A stretch of DNA of 7,646 nt from Hyphomicrobiales bacterium (GTDB taxonomy: Bacteria; Pseudomonadota; Alphaproteobacteria; Rhizobiales; UBA4765), in NCBI GenBank assembly GCA_027487195.1, contig JAIYEB010000274.1, forward strand, positions 1 to 7,646, in the 5' to 3' direction. Positions 6,680-7,646 of this stretch are shown here, piece by piece. Below the pieces are notes generated by a model. That model had not been told where the DNA came from. It ran no database searches and saw only the letters and a program-made list of their open reading frames with translations. Each line of letters opens with the position of its first letter. Position 1 is the stretch's first letter. Both the position numbers and the translations under genes were made by a program.

Positions 6680-6700
6680 AAAAACCCGGAAGGTCCGGTT
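6680..6700 (-). terminator. Rho-independent terminator behind the flippase gene
   Basis: On the minus strand CCGGA (6694-6698) pairs with TCCGG (6686-6690) around the loop CCT, two further A-T pairs extend the stem past one bulged G, and TTTTT (6684 down to 6680) follows. It starts at the flippase stop codon (TAA, 6699-6701). The stem is short (5 bp plus 2), so termination may be partial. It lies between the flippase and the GT26 gene, suggesting that the latter depends on read-through or on its own promoter, which I could not identify. Confidence 0.5.
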
Positions 6701-7646
6701 AACTCACCGCAGGGCGCTTCCACAGCCTCAGCCAGACAATGACGCCGAGCGCAGCAAGCGAGAGTGCTGAAACGTCGATGGCCGCGCGGCCCCAAACTGT
6801 CAGTCCAGGCGTCTCGATCAGTTTTGCCATCAGTACCAGCGTTCCGACGACCGCAATCATGCCGATCAGCGCCTTGAGGTCGAAAGGCATCTGGAATGTC
6901 CTTCGACCATAGACGGCCATGGCCGCGCAGGCGACGCTTTGCCCTGCGACCTGTGACAGCGCTGCGCCGAGTATACCCATCGAAGGGATCAGCAGAACCG
7001 ATGTCACGATCACAACGAGGACTGCGGCAATCGACACATAGAGCTCGATCGTGGCAGACCCCCTGAAATAAATCACCTGGCCCAGGTAGTAGCTGCGCAT
7101 CATCAACAACGCGCCGGACAGAACGATCCAGGGCACGACGGGCTCAAGGGCTGCGACAAACTCAGCTCCATACAGTGTCTGCAAAACCAGCCCACCGACC
7201 AGAACGAAAAACCCGATGCCGAAGACCGCAACAAATGAAAATAGCCGCGAAGCCATCCTGAGAATGACCCGGGCCTCCTCGTTGCGTCCGGCCGTTGCGT
7301 GGCTTTTGGCCAGCGTGACCAAGGCCATCATGAGGCCTTCGCCGATGACGGTGAAACCTTGCCTGATGAAATCGGTTGAGGCTCCATAGGGCCCCAGAGC
7401 TTGCGTGCCGAGTTGGGCGGCAAGAATATAACGCTCGGCGAGCGCAGCAATCATGGAAAAGGCCAGCGCCATGGCGAGAGGCAAGGCGTACCGAAAAAAG
7501 CCGGAAGCTATTTCACGAGACGGCGCGCCCCCGACAAGGTCAGGCCAGATCCGATACAGGATCGGTGCAACGGCAATGAGGTTCGCCAGGCCAATTGCCA
7601 TCGCAAGCACGATGGGATCGTTGAATGTCTCAAGGGCGAAAACACC
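6699..7646 (-). CDS. Polysaccharide flippase, MOP superfamily (Wzx-like; N-terminus cut by window)
   Basis: Inner-membrane transporter expected to flip undecaprenyl-linked repeat units to the periplasmic face for polymerisation. The frame is open to the right edge with no stop, so 315 C-terminal residues are visible out of a usual 420-500. The GTG at 7610 is only an internal valine codon: the 12 codons before it continue coding (ending FALETFNDPIV). Hydrophobic segments alternate with short basic loops, for example YALPLAMALAFSMIAALAER, LFSFVAVFGIGFFVLVGG, VVPWIVLSGALLMM, LYVSIAAVLVVIVTSVLL, SMGILGAALSQVAGQSVACA, LKALIGMIAVVGTLVLM and a last span before the basic end WLRLWKRPAVS, about nine to ten spans in all. 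The pattern SMGILGAALS is typical of polysaccharide-synthesis MATE/MOP proteins. It fits with the polymerase and chain-length regulator in the same window as a Wzx/Wzy/Wzc-type set. A MurJ-like role is less likely in this setting. Confidence 0.88.
   Translation of the reverse strand, partial: GVFALETFNDPIVLAMAIGLANLIAVAPILYRIWPDLVGGAPSREIASGFFRYALPLAMALAFSMIAALAERYILAAQLGTQALGPYGASTDFIRQGFTVIGEGLMMALVTLAKSHATAGRNEEARVILRMASRLFSFVAVFGIGFFVLVGGLVLQTLYGAEFVAALEPVVPWIVLSGALLMMRSYYLGQVIYFRGSATIELYVSIAAVLVVIVTSVLLIPSMGILGAALSQVAGQSVACAAMAVYGRRTFQMPFDLKALIGMIAVVGTLVLMAKLIETPGLTVWGRAAIDVSALSLAALGVIVWLRLWKRPAVS

Noticed and set aside
7608..7610. GTG as a start codon of the flippase
   Set aside because: Coding potential continues in frame to the window edge, and a start here would remove several membrane spans that the family requires.

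Overview
The window is a fragment of a Wzx/Wzy-type cell-surface polysaccharide (exopolysaccharide, capsule or O-antigen-like) locus from a GC-rich Gram-negative bacterium. Codon use, the Tat-type signal peptide, and the ExoP/GumC-like and ExoQ-like proteins suggest an alphaproteobacterium. A Caulobacterales or Hyphomonadaceae-type host is my best guess, but it is an inference that the window cannot prove. Both edges cut a gene. I see no RNA genes, CRISPR arrays, insertion sequences or att sites.

Left part: the 3' portion of a SAM-dependent methyltransferase (+, 1-591) converges, with a 27 bp gap, on a Tat-exported family GH10 endo-beta-1,4-glycanase (-, 619-2052). An AT-richer divergent intergenic region follows (2053-2314). 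It holds a candidate sigma70 promoter facing right and a TTAAC/GTTAA inverted repeat.

Middle: two co-directional genes. The first is a Wzz/GumC/ExoP-type chain-length regulator fused to a tyrosine-kinase-like domain with a badly degenerate P-loop (2315-4492, or from 2267). The second is an ExoQ/O-antigen-ligase-type polymerase (4566-5888, or from 4548). An 8 bp stem-loop lies between them, just upstream of the polymerase ribosome binding site.

Right part: two minus-strand genes. A WecG/TagA/CpsF (GT26) glycosyltransferase (5870-6616) overlaps the polymerase tail to tail by 19 bp. Upstream of it lies a MOP-superfamily polysaccharide flippase (6699 to the right edge, N-terminus cut off). A likely rho-independent terminator sits immediately behind the flippase stop codon.

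Together: GT26 would add a sugar to the lipid-linked repeat unit, the flippase moves it across the inner membrane, the ExoQ-like protein polymerises it, and the GumC/ExoP-like protein sets chain length and links to an outer-membrane exporter not seen here. The methyltransferase may modify the glycan. The GH10 enzyme is placed to trim or clear polymer in the periplasm. The core pathway is familiar. The less ordinary parts are the GH10 enzyme with intact catalytic residues inside the locus, the apparently dead kinase domain, the diverged active-site motif of the GT26 protein, and the small RNA-structure candidates at two gene starts.
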